This document shows, in pieces, positions 61,767-64,000 of a DNA stretch of 64,000 nt. A program made the translations under genes and the position numbers. Source of the stretch: Pseudomonadales bacterium (GTDB lineage Bacteria > Pseudomonadota > Gammaproteobacteria > Pseudomonadales > Pseudohongiellaceae); NCBI GenBank assembly GCA_022819645.1, contig JAJEGU010000067.1:1-64000 (forward strand). The letters are read 5' to 3'. The notes beneath the pieces were generated by a model, which was not told the origin of the DNA, made no database searches, and saw only the letters and a program-made list of their open reading frames with translations. Numbering within the stretch: position 1 is the first letter of the stretch; the number at the start of each line of letters is the position of its first letter.

Positions 61767-63275
61767 ATGAGCGACGGCGCCGGCAGGCTGCTGGGGCAGC
61801 TTGAGCAGATCGACGCGAGGCTGTGGGCGGTTGCGGCGAGCCTGCTGCTTTCGGCCTGGGCGGGGCTGAGCGTGACGGTGCCCAATGACGACGCATTCGT
61901 CTACATCCGCACCGCGCAGATCTTCCTTGATGAGGGTATCGAAGCCGCCTTCGGGCACTATGCCTGGGCCGGCTATCCGGTGCTGCTCGGGCTGGTCGGC
62001 TCCCTGGGCCCCGGGCTCCTTGCCTCGGCCTACCTGCTCAATGCGCTGTTCTTCGCCCTGCTGGCATTCGCTTTCGTCAGTATCTGCCGGGAGTTCTCCA
62101 CGGACCGCCGCCTGCTCGCCCTGGCGGCGCTGACGATTCTGCTTTTTCCGGAAATCAACGAATACCGCTATCTCATTCTGCGCGATACCGGATTCTGGGC
62201 CTTTTCCCTGCTCGGGCTGTGGTGCCTGATTGCCTATGGCGCCGAAAGTTCGTGGAAGTATTGCCTGTTCTTCGCCGCGGCGATGGTGTTCGCCACATTG
62301 TTCCGCCCGGAGGCGGCGCTTTATCTGTTGCTTGCGCCATTATGCCTGCTCTTCGATCAACGCTACTCCCGGGCCGAGCGGTTCCTGCTGCGCTTTCGCA
62401 TGTTGGTGGCGGCGCTGGGCGCCTTGCTGCTGTGTTTGCTGGGCGGCCTGGCATTCGGTTTGAACCTGTTCCATCAGATGATCGAATCGGCCTCTACCTA
62501 TCTGCCCTTTGTGCAATCGCTGTTTGATCCCGCGAGCCAGCAGGCCGCCGCCGAGGTCATTTTCGGCGGGCATGCCGCCACCTGGTCCGGGCGTTATCTG
62601 CCGCTGTTTCTGGTCGCGGGCTTGCTGGCGATCCTGGTGGTGGAACTGTTCTACGCCGTAGGCATGCCGTTCACGCTGATTCTGGCGTGGGGGTACTGGA
62701 AACGGTGGCTATTGCCGGACCGCAATGCCGCCCTGCCGATCATCGCTTTCGCCCTCATCAATCTGCTCACGGTGCTTGGCTTCATCCTGCTGACGCGCTA
62801 CCTGACAAGCCGTTACGCCATGGTGTTCAGCCTTTCCCTTGCCATCTTCGTGCCCTTCATCGCCCGGGAAATGCTGACAAGGGCGCTGCCGGGAAGCCGG
62901 GCCGCGGCCTGGCTGCTCGTGTTGTTCTTGAGCTTCTCCGCGGTGGACTCCTTCTACAGCTTCGGCCGCTCGAAGACCTATGTCGGGGATGCCATCGCCT
63001 GGCTCGACGCCAATCACGACGGGGCCGCCGCGCTGATCACCAATGTCCGGGCGGTGGCGTATTTCAGCGGCCTGGTTCCCGAATACGACCAGGTCCAGCC
63101 GCAACTGGCCAAAGAGCAGATTCTTGCGGCGGAATCGGGCGATCTTGTTGTGGTGGAGACATCGGTGGTTCTCGACCAATTGCGGAATAAACCCGAAATT
63201 TCCGCATTGCTTGAACCCGTCGCCGACTTTCCCGAAACCGGCGCGCCCTCCATCTTCATCTACCGGCGCAGATAG
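61767..63275 (+). CDS. Polytopic GT-C-like glycosyltransferase
   Basis: About 10-12 TM; VPNDDAFVYIRTAQIFLDEGIEAAFGHYAWAGYPVLLG. Confidence 0.65.
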   Translation: MSDGAGRLLGQLEQIDARLWAVAASLLLSAWAGLSVTVPNDDAFVYIRTAQIFLDEGIEAAFGHYAWAGYPVLLGLVGSLGPGLLASAYLLNALFFALLAFAFVSICREFSTDRRLLALAALTILLFPEINEYRYLILRDTGFWAFSLLGLWCLIAYGAESSWKYCLFFAAAMVFATLFRPEAALYLLLAPLCLLFDQRYSRAERFLLRFRMLVAALGALLLCLLGGLAFGLNLFHQMIESASTYLPFVQSLFDPASQQAAAEVIFGGHAATWSGRYLPLFLVAGLLAILVVELFYAVGMPFTLILAWGYWKRWLLPDRNAALPIIAFALINLLTVLGFILLTRYLTSRYAMVFSLSLAIFVPFIAREMLTRALPGSRAAAWLLVLFLSFSAVDSFYSFGRSKTYVGDAIAWLDANHDGAAALITNVRAVAYFSGLVPEYDQVQPQLAKEQILAAESGDLVVVETSVVLDQLRNKPEISALLEPVADFPETGAPSIFIYRRR

Positions 63276-63289
63276 GAACGCGGAGAACC

Positions 63290-64000
63290 CTACCAGCTAT
63301 CCTCTTCCGGGCGGCGGGTGACCAGCAGGTCTTCGAGGATCAGGTATTTCAGGCCCGAATTGACGAACAGTTCAATGGCGTGCTCCGGCGAACAGACCAG
63401 CGCTTCGCCGGGGCGGCTCATGGAAGTGCTGATCAGCAGGGGATGGCCGGTTTCCCGCTCGAAGCGGGTCAGCAGGCGATGGAAATCCGGGAAGCGCCCG
63501 GCCTCGACCACCTGCACCCGGGTGCTTCCATCCTCGTAGGCGATGTGGGGATAGCGCTGGCGCCAGTCTTCCGCGATGTTCACCCCGATGCTGCGCCAGG
63601 GGTCCGCTTGCCGGCCTTCGAGCAGTTCCCCGGCGGCACTGGCACGCACTGCGGCAGCGAATGGCCGCTTGATCTCGCGAAACTTGAGCTGGCTGTTGAT
63701 CAACTCGGAAACGTTCTTCTGTTGCGGATGCGCCAGCACACAGCGATTGCCGAGGCTGCGCTGGCCGAATTCCAAAGCGCCGCGAAACCAGCCCACGAGT
63801 TCTCCCGCCGCCAGCAGTTCCACGGCCTTGCCGTGGGGATCGTCAAGCGCTTCCCACCGGGGTTTGTCGCGATGGTTGCGGCAGGCGGCAATGCACTCGC
63901 TGGAAGCATAGGCGGGGCCGAGCAACAGATTGTTCACCGGCGCCAGCTTCTTGCCCTCCGCCCGAATGACGTGGGCCGCCGCGCCGATGGCGGTTCCCGA
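63290..64000 (-). CDS. Carbamoyltransferase (NodU/CmcH family), C-terminal part; truncated by window edge
   Basis: Open to the edge; WFRGALEFGQRSLGNRCVLAHP; GVNIAEDWRQRYPHIAYEDGSTRVQ; HPLLISTSMSRPGEALVCSPEHAI. Confidence 0.85.
   Translation of the reverse strand, partial: SGTAIGAAAHVIRAEGKKLAPVNNLLLGPAYASSECIAACRNHRDKPRWEALDDPHGKAVELLAAGELVGWFRGALEFGQRSLGNRCVLAHPQQKNVSELINSQLKFREIKRPFAAAVRASAAGELLEGRQADPWRSIGVNIAEDWRQRYPHIAYEDGSTRVQVVEAGRFPDFHRLLTRFERETGHPLLISTSMSRPGEALVCSPEHAIELFVNSGLKYLILEDLLVTRRPEEDSW

Overview
This 64 kb window is GC-rich, gene-dense chromosomal DNA. It looks like the oriC-proximal region of a gammaproteobacterium: parB-parA-rsmG-mnmG-mnmE-yidC-yidD-rnpA-rpmH / dnaA-dnaN-recF-gyrB / gmhB-glyS-glyQ / trkH-trkA-rsmB-fmt-def / dprA. 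The left flank carries an RND efflux pair, a YtcJ-like amidohydrolase, a solo PD-(D/E)XK-like nuclease, a predicted beta-alanine uptake and catabolism operon, cysC and a tRNA-Met(CAT). The right flank carries malate synthase G, secreted proteins, an unusual five-gene minus-strand operon, pepQ, waaA, hldE, acyltransferases and a partial carbamoyltransferase. The most interesting observations are: (1) an operon at 48.8-53.9 kb encoding an LPLAT-like acyltransferase with a non-canonical motif, a stand-alone acyl carrier protein, an HlyD adaptor, a C39-peptidase ABC exporter, and a RAYT/Y1-transposase-like protein whose HUH and Tyr residues appear to be replaced; (2) a dispersed element of five consecutive hairpins (about 150 bp; 2 copies plus a fragment) with a compensatory base-pair change; (3) a MITE-like 148 bp element with perfect 22 bp inverted ends, copies of which sit in oriC and at the 3' end of parB; (4) two perfect 16 bp parS palindromes inside recF. 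No CRISPR, rRNA or prophage was seen. All family assignments come from reading the sequence; no database search was run.
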